Source of the DNA: Nisaea nitritireducens
GTDB lineage: Bacteria; Pseudomonadota; Alphaproteobacteria; Thalassobaculales; Thalassobaculaceae
Direction: 5' to 3'
Assembly: GCF_014904795.1 (NCBI RefSeq)
Contig: NZ_JACZFS010000031.1
Location: 1 to 64,000 of the forward strand
Length of the DNA: 64,000 bases
Shown: positions 1-9,766 of the stretch, piece after piece
Position numbering within the stretch: the stretch's first letter is position 1
Layout: the number at the start of each line of letters is the position of its first letter
The notes under the pieces: generated by a model
Databases searched by the model: none
The model's input: only the letters and a program-made list of their open reading frames with translations
Told to the model about the DNA's origin: nothing
Program-made: the position numbers and the translations under genes

Positions 1-60
1 CAGTAATTACTATACCGGGTGGAGCGGTGCAAGAGCGTAAATTCCGGAATAGGAAAATAT

Positions 61-345
61 TTAGGCTTTTCCGGCCGTTGCCAATTTCTCTTCAAGCGAC
101 TCGATATGATCCGCATGCGCCCGCATGAAGCCGGACGCGGCTTTTGCGCCCATTGTTTCGATCAGGAGAGCGGCATAGGCATTCGCGACCGCGCTGATGA
201 CTTCCATATCGGGCGCTTCGGTCATGGCTTCCGCGACCGCTTTTCGAAATGCCGGTTCCATGATGTCCGCTGTGATCCGGCTGACCCGCTCCTTGTCCTC
301 GGGTGGCAAGGTGCCGGGATTGGACGAATTTTCAGAATCGCTCAT
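61..345 (-). CDS. small hypothetical protein, 94 aa
   Basis: I do not recognise the family. The protein is short, acidic at its N-terminus and alanine-rich, with a predicted mostly helical body (residues 20-90). It has no signal peptide, membrane segment or cysteines. It lies just downstream of and co-oriented with the type I secretion adaptor gene, about 70 bp away, so it could be the last gene of that operon. Codon use is like its neighbours. The call as a real gene rests on length, composition and context only. Confidence 0.55.
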   Translation of the reverse strand: MSDSENSSNPGTLPPEDKERVSRITADIMEPAFRKAVAEAMTEAPDMEVISAVANAYAALLIETMGAKAASGFMRAHADHIESLEEKLATAGKA

Positions 346-416
346 TTTATCTTCCTTGAATGATTTCAGGGCACAGATTGCCCTGGGATTGTTTCAGGAC
401 ACAGACTGCCCGTGCC

Positions 417-1778
417 TCATTCCTCGTTCAGGCCGCGCGCATAAGCGTCGATCAGGGGTTTCATCAGGTATTCCAGCGCCGTGCGTTCGCCCGCCTGGAT
501 CAGGACCTCGGCGGGCATCCCCGCCGACAGTTTGACGGCCCCCAGCTTCCGGAGCTCGTCCTCCGGAATTTCCACACGGGCGCGAAAATACTGTTCCCCG
601 GTTTCCCTGACGGTCAGCGCATCACCGGATATTGTTTTCACAATACCGAAAATGGTGGGTGTGTTACGCAGATTGAGGGCGGTAAGCCGGACTTCCGCGT
701 CTTGACCGATGCTCACACTGTCGACATCCGTCGGCGATACCCTTGCGTCGACGACAAGACTTTTGTCCTGGGGCGCGATTTCCATCAATGCCTGGCCGGG
801 ATTTACCACGCCGCCGATTGTATGGACCTGCAGGTTCTGGATGATTCCGGACTGGGGCGCGCGGATTTCGATCCGCTTGTAGATATCGTTGGCGACAACG
901 ACTCGCTCTTTCAAGTCCGCGATTTCAGCCTGCACCTCGTGCAATTCGGCGACAACCTGTTCCCGGAAGCGCTGTTTCATATTGATGATCTGGCTTTTCG
1001 ATTCGCCGGCCCCGCTCTGGGCGCGGGCGATGTCGGCATCGTCGCTGCCAACCGCCCCCTTGAGCTGCACCAGGGCACGCTCCATCGCAAGGACCTGTGA
1101 GCGCGGATAGAATCCCTTTTTGTAAAGGTCGCGCAGACCAACGATTTCGTCTTCGAAGATGGCGATCTGATCGAGTCGCGATTGCCGCTGGATATTCAGC
1201 CCGGAAATCTGCGCGTTATACTGCTCGATCCGTTGCTCCAGGATTGTGATGTTGCCGTTGAAACTCTCCCGGCGCGCGTCAAGCTGATCCTGCTCGTCCG
1301 CCACCATTTCCGTGATCGCCGGGACGGCGGATACGCGCTGCTGAATTTCCCCGCTCACCGTTATGGAGTCGTCGCCCCTCAGTTCGGCCTCCAGCCGGGC
1401 CGCACGGATCAGGGCCTGATCAAGCTGGTACCGGTATCGGGAAACGGTGGCGCCGGCCTGTATCGGGTTCAAGCGAACAAGCAGCTGATCTTTTGTGACG
1501 TGCTCGCCTTCTTCGACATAGACCTCGGCAACAATCCCGCCTTCCAGATGCTGAACGACCTTAAGCTCGCCCTTTACCGAGAGGACCGCCGGCGCCAGAA
1601 CGGCACGCGCCAAGGGCGCGACGGCAGACCATACGCCGATCCCGCCAAAAATGGCCAGGACGACAATCATACCGAACATAACCACCCCGGAAATGCTCGA
1701 GGATGGTCGCTGCATGGAGGGCTTTATGGCTAGGAATTCCGGGGCGGCTCGGGGCGTCGCTTCCTGAATGGACATCAC
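417..1778 (-). CDS. type I secretion periplasmic adaptor (HlyD/PrtE family)
   Basis: This is the membrane-fusion protein that would bridge the inner-membrane ABC exporter to a TolC-like outer-membrane channel. The 453-residue length is typical. One N-terminal transmembrane helix (about residues 30-55) is followed by a biotinyl-lipoyl-like half motif (VVQHLEGGIVAEVYVEEGE), a long coiled-coil hairpin (about 120-290), the second lipoyl half (IRAPQSGIIQNL) and a C-terminal beta-barrel region. The start may be either of the first two methionines. It lies 54 bp downstream of the exporter gene, in the usual PrtD-PrtE order. No outer-membrane channel gene is present in the window, so TolC must be encoded elsewhere. 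Confidence 0.93.
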   Translation of the reverse strand: MMSIQEATPRAAPEFLAIKPSMQRPSSSISGVVMFGMIVVLAIFGGIGVWSAVAPLARAVLAPAVLSVKGELKVVQHLEGGIVAEVYVEEGEHVTKDQLLVRLNPIQAGATVSRYRYQLDQALIRAARLEAELRGDDSITVSGEIQQRVSAVPAITEMVADEQDQLDARRESFNGNITILEQRIEQYNAQISGLNIQRQSRLDQIAIFEDEIVGLRDLYKKGFYPRSQVLAMERALVQLKGAVGSDDADIARAQSGAGESKSQIINMKQRFREQVVAELHEVQAEIADLKERVVVANDIYKRIEIRAPQSGIIQNLQVHTIGGVVNPGQALMEIAPQDKSLVVDARVSPTDVDSVSIGQDAEVRLTALNLRNTPTIFGIVKTISGDALTVRETGEQYFRARVEIPEDELRKLGAVKLSAGMPAEVLIQAGERTALEYLMKPLIDAYARGLNEE

Positions 1779-1832
1779 GATATTCCTCTGGTCTTCAGCA
1801 ACTGTGTCTAGAGCAGCTGGGTCTGGCGGTAA

Positions 1833-3551
1833 TCACGAGCGGGTCCCGTCAGCGGTGGCCAATGCCTTGACTTGCGTTGGCGCGCTCAGCTCATTCATGA
1901 TCCGGTCTCTTGGCCCGTATTTCACCAGCACGCCGTCCTTCAAGACGGCGATCTGGTCCACGTTGGCCAGCAGTGAGGGGCGATGGCTGATCACGACAAC
2001 TGTGCAGCCGGCTGCCTTGGCCTGCTGCAAGGCAGCTGACAAAGCCTGCTCGCCGTCCGTATCCAGGTTTGCGTTCGGCTCGTCGAGGATGAGAATGCGC
2101 GGCTCGCCATAGAGCGCGCGCGCCAGGGCGACGCGCTGGCGCTGGCCGCCGGAAAGCGCCTGTCCGCCGGCCCCGATGCTCGTATCGTAGCCATCGGGCA
2201 ACTCGAGAATCATGGTGTGAACGCCCGCCTTCTGGGCAGCCATGACCACGTCGCTCGGCTCAAAGTCCTGGAAGCGCGCAATATTCTCGGCGACCGTGCC
2301 ATCGAACAATTCGACATCTTGCGGCATATATCCAAGGTGCGGGCCGAGAATTTCCGGATCCCACTGGGCCAGCTCGGCCCCGTCATACCGGATTGATCCA
2401 GCCACGACGGGCCAGACCCCGACGAGCGCACGGGCCAGGGAGGATTTTCCGGAGCCGCTGGGCCCGACAAGCCCGACCGAAGTTCCCGGAGCCAGATCCA
2501 GTGTCAGCCCCTTTACGACGGGGACACGCCCGCCTGGAGGCACCACCGTGATACCCTGGACGCTGATATGGCCTTTGGGGGCAGGCAGCTCCATCGGAGC
2601 CGCCGTTTCAGGCATAGCTTCGAACATTCCGTTCAGGCGTTGGTAGGCGCTTCGGCTGTTCGAGAAATTCTTCCACTGGCCAACGGCCATTTCAACCGGT
2701 GCCAGAGCACGCCCCATGATAATTGACGCGGCTATCATCACACCGGGAGATATTTCGTTCTCGATAGCGAGGAAGGCACCGGTCCCAAGGATGGCGACCT
2801 GAAGCCCCATGCGGATAAACCGTGAGGCCGCCATGATGCCGCCGGCTCGGTCACTCGCGCGCGACTGATGTGTCAGCGTGTCACCGTGACTGCGCGCCCA
2901 GCGGTCCTTGATTGCCGAGATCATCCCCATTGCATGCACAACTTCGGAATTTCTCAGGCTGGCCGTCGCTGTATTCGTCGCCTGTATGCTGACAGCGCCG
3001 CCCTTCGACAAAAGATCCTTGGTCATCAACTCGTTGGCCAGGGCCAGGGCAAAAATTATGATCGCCCCCCCAAGGGAGATGAAACCCAGCACCGGATGCA
3101 GCAGAAAACCGGCGGCGATGAAAATCGGAACCCAGGGCGCGTCACAAAGCGCAATGATGGCCCCACCGGAAATGAACTCCCGAACCATATCCATATCGCG
3201 CAGAGACTGGCCGGACCCCATAGCGGGGTTTCGCACCGAACCGCGGAAAACGGTTCTGAACAGCCGGTCATTCAGGATTTCATCGAATTTCAGACCCGTC
3301 CGGACCAGAATGCGTGAGCGAACACCTTCCAGAAGGCCGTAAATCGCAAGCAGCCCCAACGCCAACACCGTCAGCACCAGCAGCGTTACCTCACTGCGGC
3401 TCACCAAAACACGATCGTAGATCTGCAGCATGTGCAACGGCGCAACAAACATCAGTAGATTGATGAAAAAGCTGAATAATATCGTAACGCCCAGATTTGC
3501 CTTGCAGGCTCCTACAGCCTCTTGAAGGGCGGTCGTGCTCATTTTTTTCAT
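1833..3551 (-). CDS. type I secretion permease/ATPase (PrtD family)
   Basis: This inner-membrane ABC exporter would drive one-step secretion of proteins carrying an uncleaved C-terminal signal. The N-terminal half is a transmembrane domain (about residues 20-300) without a C39 peptidase domain. The C-terminal half is a nucleotide-binding domain with Walker A (GPSGSGKS, near residue 362), the ABC signature (LSGGQRQR, near 460), Walker B (ILILDEP, near 483) and the switch histidine (ISHRPS). The 572-aa length fits the PrtD/AprD family. It is followed by the adaptor gene and preceded by a possible substrate gene, so this looks like a self-contained secretion locus. Confidence 0.94.
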   Translation of the reverse strand: MKKMSTTALQEAVGACKANLGVTILFSFFINLLMFVAPLHMLQIYDRVLVSRSEVTLLVLTVLALGLLAIYGLLEGVRSRILVRTGLKFDEILNDRLFRTVFRGSVRNPAMGSGQSLRDMDMVREFISGGAIIALCDAPWVPIFIAAGFLLHPVLGFISLGGAIIIFALALANELMTKDLLSKGGAVSIQATNTATASLRNSEVVHAMGMISAIKDRWARSHGDTLTHQSRASDRAGGIMAASRFIRMGLQVAILGTGAFLAIENEISPGVMIAASIIMGRALAPVEMAVGQWKNFSNSRSAYQRLNGMFEAMPETAAPMELPAPKGHISVQGITVVPPGGRVPVVKGLTLDLAPGTSVGLVGPSGSGKSSLARALVGVWPVVAGSIRYDGAELAQWDPEILGPHLGYMPQDVELFDGTVAENIARFQDFEPSDVVMAAQKAGVHTMILELPDGYDTSIGAGGQALSGGQRQRVALARALYGEPRILILDEPNANLDTDGEQALSAALQQAKAAGCTVVVISHRPSLLANVDQIAVLKDGVLVKYGPRDRIMNELSAPTQVKALATADGTRS

Positions 3552-3714
3552 AATCTACAGGAACCGTGATTAGCGTTACGTCATGCCATTTCAGAGACAG
3601 CCCGGGCGGAAAACCGGGGCGATAATATACTCCGCCCCTCCATAAGCCCTCGACACTCGATAAGCAATGACTCTATCGCACCGCGGACGGCCATTCTGGG
3701 GTCAAGACCAGCCA

Positions 3715-5355
3715 TCAAATCAGCTCTGCAGCCGCAGACCCGCTGAGCACATCAACGAACGTCAACGTTCCCACGCCCCCGAAGGAGATCATCAGATCGT
3801 CCCCATTGACGATCTCACTCTGCGAGGCCGAAATCTGATCCGGCGTCAGGAAGAACCACAACAGATCCTTACCGAGCTCAAACCCACTGACAGTGAAGTC
3901 TCCGCCGTCATAGAACAGAACGTCAATGGCACTGGAGAGAGACACCCCCTCTCTTCCCAGATAATGCCCTACAATCGGATCAGCCGGGGGTTCCTGGACG
4001 ACAATCTTCTCTTCCCGATATGAAGGAGGCGAAGCGGCCTCTTTCTCGACATCGCCCGGCACCGCTGTTTCTGATGCGTCGCCATCGTCCATTGAGATTT
4101 CCGTCGCGCTGCGAAGGATCGTCCCAACGACAACGTCCCCCGACAACACACCTACCGTGAACAGTTCGCCTCGGCTGTCCATGGAGATCCCGATGTTGCC
4201 CAGGCCAAGGCTGCCAGAATCCTCTTTCCACAGCGATACCACCTCGAAAGCTTCACGGGCTATCGCCGAGAGCGACGTAAGATCGCCACCCTCGGGATGA
4301 ACGGTCTCGACGGCATCTGCGCTCGGCTCTTTGTCAAACCCCTCTTGCGGGATGTCTTGAAGCCTGTCTTCCGCAGCTTCCCCTCTGAGGACAATGAAGT
4401 CGGCAAGCTTCTCTTGAAGAGTAGCTGTTTTCTCCACCGCTACCGGGCCCTCATCGGCGTGTTGCATAAAAGCAGGCCAATGATTTGTGGCCAGAACCGT
4501 GTTCTCTTGGTGAGCGTTTTCCGCTCCGCTCTCGCCTGCCGTATCGGCGACAATGGCTCCAGCAGGTTTGTTTCTGATAAAGGACTCCGCCGGGGCATCA
4601 TCGCCGTGGAACGTGTTTTCATCGGCGACAAAGACTGGATCGAGATTCGGCACCAGCTCATGCCCATCCACCGTCACTGCAGACCGATCATCCCACACAT
4701 TATTCAGATTAAGGCTTTCCACCTCTTGGGACATGAGGCTGTAAGCCATCATCACCGCGCCAAGCAGTGCCGCCTGATTATATCCAGTGGTATCTTCACC
4801 AACAGCTTCCATTCGCGCCCCAAGGATCTCTACCTGGGGGGCATCCTCAACACTTTTATCTGAGGCGCCGAAAGGAGACGCGTCCCCGTCAGAGGGGGTT
4901 ACGGCTTTGGCTAGAACATCTTCGAGAGTTTGCGCCCGCGCTTCGTCAATCGCCATCACAAAAGCGGCTGCGACAAACGCCGTAAGCACGACACTTGGAT
5001 GCAAGAAAAGCTTTCCGCCCTCCTCCGAGCGAGGCACCATAAGCGGATGGCGTTCCAGCATCTGATTGATGACACTACGTACGTCGCGCCCTCGATAGAT
5101 GTCTTGGGTCAGAGAGCTAACCGAAACGAAAAAACCGTCGATCCGCGCGAAATGCGCAACCACGTCATCGGTCTCGGGACGCACAAAGACGAGCCAAGGA
5201 TCACCTTCGTCGGTTTCACCCTGGTCGATTTCAACACGGAGACCAGCACGCGCCATGATATCCGCGATCCGGTAGAACTCCGCGGTCTCTTGAGTAGACC
5301 ATCCTTGAGGCTGCCGTTCACGGCCAGAGCCCCAATGAAATTGGACAATCGACAT
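3715..5355 (-). CDS. large acidic protein with RTX-like C-terminus; candidate type I secretion substrate
   Basis: I do not recognise the protein as a whole. Residues 1-100 form a compact, mixed alpha/beta-looking domain. A hydrophobic stretch lies at about 121-136 and ends in an ARAQ motif resembling a signal-peptidase site, but it is internal. A long, strongly acidic, low-complexity middle (about 140-460) follows. The last 80 residues contain the pattern NGDDLMISFGGVGTLTF and end in hydrophobic, small residues, resembling the tail of RTX/hemolysin-type secreted proteins. There are no classical GGxGxD nonapeptides. Its position next to the exporter pair and an XRE regulator suggests it is exported by, or helps operate, that system. 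This function is inferred. Confidence 0.6.
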   Translation of the reverse strand: MSIVQFHWGSGRERQPQGWSTQETAEFYRIADIMARAGLRVEIDQGETDEGDPWLVFVRPETDDVVAHFARIDGFFVSVSSLTQDIYRGRDVRSVINQMLERHPLMVPRSEEGGKLFLHPSVVLTAFVAAAFVMAIDEARAQTLEDVLAKAVTPSDGDASPFGASDKSVEDAPQVEILGARMEAVGEDTTGYNQAALLGAVMMAYSLMSQEVESLNLNNVWDDRSAVTVDGHELVPNLDPVFVADENTFHGDDAPAESFIRNKPAGAIVADTAGESGAENAHQENTVLATNHWPAFMQHADEGPVAVEKTATLQEKLADFIVLRGEAAEDRLQDIPQEGFDKEPSADAVETVHPEGGDLTSLSAIAREAFEVVSLWKEDSGSLGLGNIGISMDSRGELFTVGVLSGDVVVGTILRSATEISMDDGDASETAVPGDVEKEAASPPSYREEKIVVQEPPADPIVGHYLGREGVSLSSAIDVLFYDGGDFTVSGFELGKDLLWFFLTPDQISASQSEIVNGDDLMISFGGVGTLTFVDVLSGSAAAELI

Positions 5356-5394
5356 ACCGACTCCCCTAATGCCCGCCGTCGAAGAAACGAAGAT

Positions 5395-5715
5395 CTATAG
5401 AGTTTCTTCTTCCGAAGCTGGAAAAATCAATCGGTACATGTATGGATCGTAATATTGCATGAGGGTTTTCGCTAAATTACGAGGCTCAAGCTCCAAGGCT
5501 TCAGCCCAGTCTTCCAATCGCTCGGCCGGGACGCGCCCCCGACCACCCTCAATCTGAGAGATGAAAGTATAGTATTCCATATTGACCCGTCGCGCCAACT
5601 CGCGCTGAGACAAGCCCAGATCTTCACGGCGCGCCCGAAGCCAAAGCCCTGCTTCTTTGCGCAATTCCCCCGTAGCAGCGGAGCCTCGCGTCTTTGCCGA
5701 CAATTGAATGGACAT
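5395..5715 (-). CDS. XRE-family helix-turn-helix regulator
   Basis: This is a small DNA-binding protein of 106 aa. Residues about 25-80 carry a Cro/C1-type HTH (LGLSQRELARRVNMEYYTFISQIEGGR), with the recognition helix at YYTFISQIE. The C-terminal tail has no recognisable sensor domain. It sits 39 bp upstream of the acidic candidate substrate gene, on the same strand. It may therefore be the first gene of the secretion operon and control it by autoregulation; no operator repeat was convincing in the 200 bp upstream. Confidence 0.85.
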   Translation of the reverse strand: MSIQLSAKTRGSAATGELRKEAGLWLRARREDLGLSQRELARRVNMEYYTFISQIEGGRGRVPAERLEDWAEALELEPRNLAKTLMQYYDPYMYRLIFPASEEETL

Positions 5716-5913
5716 CTCAGCCCTTTCTGGCCAGGTCGACCGTAGATTAATGGGTTAACAACTTACTGTACATCGCGGGCAATGTCCAGCCTTTCCCGTC
5801 GCGAAAAAAGCGGAGCTACGTCATCGACTGGCAAGGCAATAGCCTTCAGCGCGCGCTGGGACATTATTTGATCATGGCAACGCGATCGGCGTGCGCCGAC
5901 AGCAGGTACTCGC

Positions 5914-7569
5914 TTACACTTCTTCTGGGCTTTGCGTGAAAGAGACGATCCGGTTTCGACCGGCTCTTTTTGCCTCGTAGAGAGCGAGATCGGCGTTTTT
6001 CAGAAGCTTGTCGGCGTCAGGAGAGGCGTCGCTCAGCTCAGCGAGGCCGAAGCTGCATGTTACGTTGAACGCGACGGCGTCGGCCTCGAATGCAATCTCT
6101 GAAATACCGATGCGCACTCTGTCGAGAAAAGCCACCGCTGCATCCTCCGGAGTCTCCGGCAGGATCCAGCAGAATTCCTCTCCGCCGATCCGCGCGACGA
6201 TATCCGATGTCCGCAGAGTGCTCTTGAGAAACTCGGAGATCCGTTGCAGCACCAGGTCGCCAACTCCGTGGCCGTGCGCGTCGTTGACCGCTTTAAAGTG
6301 GTCGATGTCCATAATCACTATCGCCAGCGCGTTGCCGTAGCGGCGGGCCCTACCGATCTCGTGGTCCAGACAGACTTCAAGATGGCGCCGATTGTAGAGC
6401 CCCGTCAGCGGGTCTCTTGTCGCCAGCTCGGTCAGTTTCCGGTTGGCTTCGCCGAGGTCGTGCGTTCGTTCGTCGATTTTGCTTTGCAGCGTTTCGTTGA
6501 ACTCCTTGAGAGTGACAATCATGACCGAAAAATGTTCGGTCAGTTCCCTGACCTCGCGCCACCCGCCGCCCTCTGGCGGTTTCGCAAGTTCGCCCCTCGT
6601 GACTTTCGCAGTGTGAGCCCGTAATTTTTCGATCGGCTTGGCGATAAAGAATGACAGTCCTACACCGGCAAAGATCGCCAGCACGATGATGGAGAGCTCG
6701 GCGATGTAGATCAGTTTCGTGTTCCGGTTTACCAGAGCTGCGACTTCCTCTTCGTTGATCTTGGCGACGAGCCCCCAATCGAGTTCGGAGAGGTAGCGCG
6801 TTGACGCCAGGACGGGCCTTTCCAGATAGTCCGGAGCGAAGCTCATGACGATCTCGTTGCCCAGCATGGCCTGCGTGATCGGGACGTCGAGCCGGTCCAT
6901 CGCAACACGCCGCCGGAATGCTGCCTTCTGGTCGTATTTGAGAGGAACAGCGAACAAGGCGTCGCCGCTCTCGTGGCGCACGGCGAACAGCCATTCACCG
7001 GTCTCGCCAAGTCCGGTGCGTTGCTGGACCAGTTCGGTAATAAAGGTGGTCTTGAATGCGAGGCGGATATAGCCCGAGACTTTGTGGTCGAACACCAGCG
7101 GGGCGACGCTGGTGGCAACAACGTCTTCGCCGTCCTGTGTCAGGTAGATGCTCTCCTTGAAGACCTGATCGGGTTCGAGCCGCCAAGGTGCCGGTTCGGA
7201 CGATGTCGAGGCGACAAGATTGCTTTGCCGATCATAGACGGAGATTTCTTTCAGAAGGGTCAGCCCTTGTCTCGCATCGAGGATGATGCGGGCGATGTCT
7301 TCTGCATAAGCCGCGTCGTGCGTGCGATTCCACTCCGCCATATCGCGCCGAAGCTGTGTTCGGCTGGCGACCAGCGACGTGGTGTCCCGGATCCTGTCGA
7401 CAGCCCCCAGAAGGCGCTGTTTGGCGATAAGGGACAGGGCCGAGAGATTCTCGGAGAACAGTTGACGCGTATACTGGCCGAATTGACCATTCAGATATTG
7501 CAGGCCGAGGAACATGGGGACTGCCGACACGACGACGAACGCAATAATCAAGAGATGCTTGAGACGCAT
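5914..7569 (-). CDS. membrane-bound diguanylate cyclase (Cache-like sensor, HAMP, GGDEF)
   Basis: The protein should make cyclic di-GMP in response to an extracytoplasmic signal. A first transmembrane helix (residues 5-25) leads to a periplasmic Cache-like sensor of about 250 residues. A second helix (about 285-307), a HAMP segment and a short coiled coil follow. The GGDEF domain is at about 385-545. The active-site loop is GGEEF, preceded by RTSD at the usual distance, so both catalysis and allosteric product inhibition at an I-site look intact. There is no EAL domain. It appears monocistronic. Confidence 0.93.
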   Translation of the reverse strand: MRLKHLLIIAFVVVSAVPMFLGLQYLNGQFGQYTRQLFSENLSALSLIAKQRLLGAVDRIRDTTSLVASRTQLRRDMAEWNRTHDAAYAEDIARIILDARQGLTLLKEISVYDRQSNLVASTSSEPAPWRLEPDQVFKESIYLTQDGEDVVATSVAPLVFDHKVSGYIRLAFKTTFITELVQQRTGLGETGEWLFAVRHESGDALFAVPLKYDQKAAFRRRVAMDRLDVPITQAMLGNEIVMSFAPDYLERPVLASTRYLSELDWGLVAKINEEEVAALVNRNTKLIYIAELSIIVLAIFAGVGLSFFIAKPIEKLRAHTAKVTRGELAKPPEGGGWREVRELTEHFSVMIVTLKEFNETLQSKIDERTHDLGEANRKLTELATRDPLTGLYNRRHLEVCLDHEIGRARRYGNALAIVIMDIDHFKAVNDAHGHGVGDLVLQRISEFLKSTLRTSDIVARIGGEEFCWILPETPEDAAVAFLDRVRIGISEIAFEADAVAFNVTCSFGLAELSDASPDADKLLKNADLALYEAKRAGRNRIVSFTQSPEEV

Positions 7570-7798
7570 CGTTGTCGATCTCCTAATCGAGGCGCTTTAT
7601 TGCGGCCAGCGCCCTTCCCCAACACAGACAGAGCGTTTTTGATCGAAAGTGGTGAAAATTTCGCTAATGGCTTCAGCTGACGGAGAGCAACAGAGTGTCC
7701 CCATTCGCGAACAATCACCCCCTCCCAATCTGTTATCTTCAACCCATCTCTCATGAAGCGTAGCAGTTCCGCCGCGCTCTGAGCTTTGGAGATCCGCC

Positions 7799-8719
7799 AT
7801 GTCGATCCGCGCCGTGAAATCCGAGTCCCATGCCCAGCCGACGATGGAAGGGGCGGGCGTGCATCTGCACCGGGTGTTCGGGTTCGGGGATACGTCCGAG
7901 ACCGACCCGTTCCTGATGATGGACGATTTCCGCAACGACGATCCGGCGAAATACGCCGCCGGGTTCCCCTGGCATCCGCATCGCGGTATCGAGACCATCA
8001 CCTACGTGCTAGCGGGCGAGGTCGAGCACGGGGACTCCCTCGGCAATCACGGGGTGCTCGGCGCGGGCTCGGTACAATGGATGACGGCGGGCTCCGGCAT
8101 CATGCATCAGGAGATGCCGCGCGGAAACGCCAGCGGCCAGATGCATGGCTTCCAGCTCTGGGCCAACCTGCCCTCGGCGCACAAGATGACCACGCCGCGC
8201 TACCAGGACATTTCCGGGGGCGACATTCCGGAGATCACGGACGATGACGGCACGAAGGTGAAGATCATCACCGGCAATTTCTGGGGCAAGCGCGGCCCTG
8301 TCGACGGCATCGCGGCCGATCCGCTCTATCTCGATATCTCCGTGCCGCCAAACACGACTCGGCGGCTCCCGGTGGACACCAGAGCGAATGCCTTCGCCTA
8401 TATCTTCGCCGGCGCCGGACGGTTCCGGGACGCGTCCAACCCGGTGGGTGTGCTGGTGGAGAAGGAATTCGCCGGTGAGGAGCTGACGGCCCGCGACATG
8501 TCCGGCAACCGCACGCTGGTGAAATTCGACAGCGGCGACGAAATCAGCGTCACCACCGGCCCCGAAGGTATCCGCTTCCTGCTCGTCGCCGGAAAGCCGA
8601 TCAAAGAGCCGGTCGCCTGGCACGGCCCGATCGTGATGAACACGAAAGAGGAACTGCGGCAGGCAATCCACGACCTCAATAACGGCACCTTCATCCGCGA
8701 AGGCGCGACAGGGATCTGA
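7799..8719 (+). CDS. pirin family protein
   Basis: This is a bicupin protein of 306 aa. The N-terminal cupin holds the pirin metal-binding pattern: HPHRGIETITYV, a downstream H in EHGDSLGNHG, and GIMHQEMP. The C-terminal pirin domain includes the FAYIFAGAG segment. Family members are iron-binding proteins, and some act as quercetinases. The substrate cannot be read from the sequence. A purine-rich GGAG precedes the ATG. The gene is convergent with the dioxygenase gene at 8846 and a hairpin lies between them. Confidence 0.93.
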   Translation: MSIRAVKSESHAQPTMEGAGVHLHRVFGFGDTSETDPFLMMDDFRNDDPAKYAAGFPWHPHRGIETITYVLAGEVEHGDSLGNHGVLGAGSVQWMTAGSGIMHQEMPRGNASGQMHGFQLWANLPSAHKMTTPRYQDISGGDIPEITDDDGTKVKIITGNFWGKRGPVDGIAADPLYLDISVPPNTTRRLPVDTRANAFAYIFAGAGRFRDASNPVGVLVEKEFAGEELTARDMSGNRTLVKFDSGDEISVTTGPEGIRFLLVAGKPIKEPVAWHGPIVMNTKEELRQAIHDLNNGTFIREGATGI

Positions 8720-8787
8720 GGGCGTTCTCCTGCCCCCTCGTCGGTATCCCGACACAGGTCAGGATCCACCGTTCATAGAGCGGAGAC

Positions 8788-8823
8788 CGTCATCATGGAT
8801 CCCGATTTTCATCGGGATGACGG
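8788..8823. terminator. hairpin between convergent genes
   Basis: A perfect 8-bp stem, ATCCCGAT / ATCGGGAT with a 4-nt loop, lies at 8799-8818. It is flanked by CCGTC and GACGG, which extend the pairing with an asymmetric bulge. It sits between the convergent pirin and dioxygenase genes, so it could terminate in both directions. It also resembles the GTCAT...ATGAC palindromes common in alphaproteobacterial intergenic DNA; a related element is at 48039-48123. Confidence 0.55.
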
Positions 8824-8845
8824 TTTTGGGCGGTAGGAGCGGGAC

Positions 8846-9712
8846 TCACTCCTTATGCTTCGCCTGCTGGTCAAAGAAGGATGCGGTCGAGGGTAGTTGC
8901 GGCAGGGTGATCTCGTAAGGGATCGCCCGCACCCGGCCGGTCCGGACGCCGCGCACCACGGTGCCTTCGAACTTGTTCGGCATGGGGCTGGGGGAGACCG
9001 GCACGGAATCTTCCGCCGAATAGACCGAGATGAACAGCGTGCGCGGGTTTGCCGAGCGATTCGGGGCGGAGCCGTGCAGCAGGCGGGTGTGCATCAGGCA
9101 GACCGAGCCTGCGGGTCCGATACTGCGGACGGCCTTTCTCTGGCACTCCTCCGCGATGGCGTCATCGATGGCGCCGGTGAACACACCGTCATGCCAGAGG
9201 CCGTGGATCTCTCCCTTGTGAGAGCCGGGGAGCACTTCCAGCGGGCCGTTCTCTTCCGTTACCTCGTCCACCATGAGCAGCGCCGTGATCACGTCGTCAT
9301 TGGTGTGCGGGGTGAAGGGGAAATCCTGGTGCCATTTTACCTGGGTGGCGCCGCCGGGCAGCTTGGAATTGATCTTCGAGTGATGGAATTTCAGATTCGG
9401 GCCGATCAGGTCGGCGACGCAATCGGTCATGTGGCTGGAGGCCATCGCCTCGTAATAGGCCTCGGACACCTCGACCGGCGCATTGACCCGGCGCAGGCCC
9501 GGTTTCTCTGACGTGTGGCCCGGCTCCACGTCGAAACGCGGCTTGTTGTTGATGGTCTCGCCATAGGGGGCGGCATGGCCCCGGCTTTCCTCGACCCAGC
9601 CGCTGAAAGTATCGCGCAACCGCCCGAGCAGGTCCGGCGAGACCGCGTTTTCGATGGTGAGATAGCCGTCGCGCCAGAAGGCATCCCTTTGCGCGTCGCT
9701 GAGACCGGCCAT
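8846..9712 (-). CDS. phytanoyl-CoA dioxygenase (PhyH) family protein
   Basis: A predicted Fe(II)/2-oxoglutarate oxygenase of 288 aa with the double-stranded beta-helix fold. The iron triad is visible as WHQDFPF (H-x-D, near residue 126) and the distal histidine in LLHGSAPNRS (near 217), with arginine in the following NPRTLFISVYS for 2-oxoglutarate. The substrate is unknown; the family includes ectoine, phytanoyl-CoA and secondary-metabolite hydroxylases. The stand-alone context does not help. The ATG is about 55 bp from the divergent nucleotide-sugar dehydrogenase gene, so the two promoters must be close together. Confidence 0.9.
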   Translation of the reverse strand: MAGLSDAQRDAFWRDGYLTIENAVSPDLLGRLRDTFSGWVEESRGHAAPYGETINNKPRFDVEPGHTSEKPGLRRVNAPVEVSEAYYEAMASSHMTDCVADLIGPNLKFHHSKINSKLPGGATQVKWHQDFPFTPHTNDDVITALLMVDEVTEENGPLEVLPGSHKGEIHGLWHDGVFTGAIDDAIAEECQRKAVRSIGPAGSVCLMHTRLLHGSAPNRSANPRTLFISVYSAEDSVPVSPSPMPNKFEGTVVRGVRTGRVRAIPYEITLPQLPSTASFFDQQAKHKE

Positions 9713-9766
9713 CGCATTTTCTCCCGTGCTTGCGTGTGAACCTGCTTCAGGCTACGGACAGATCCC

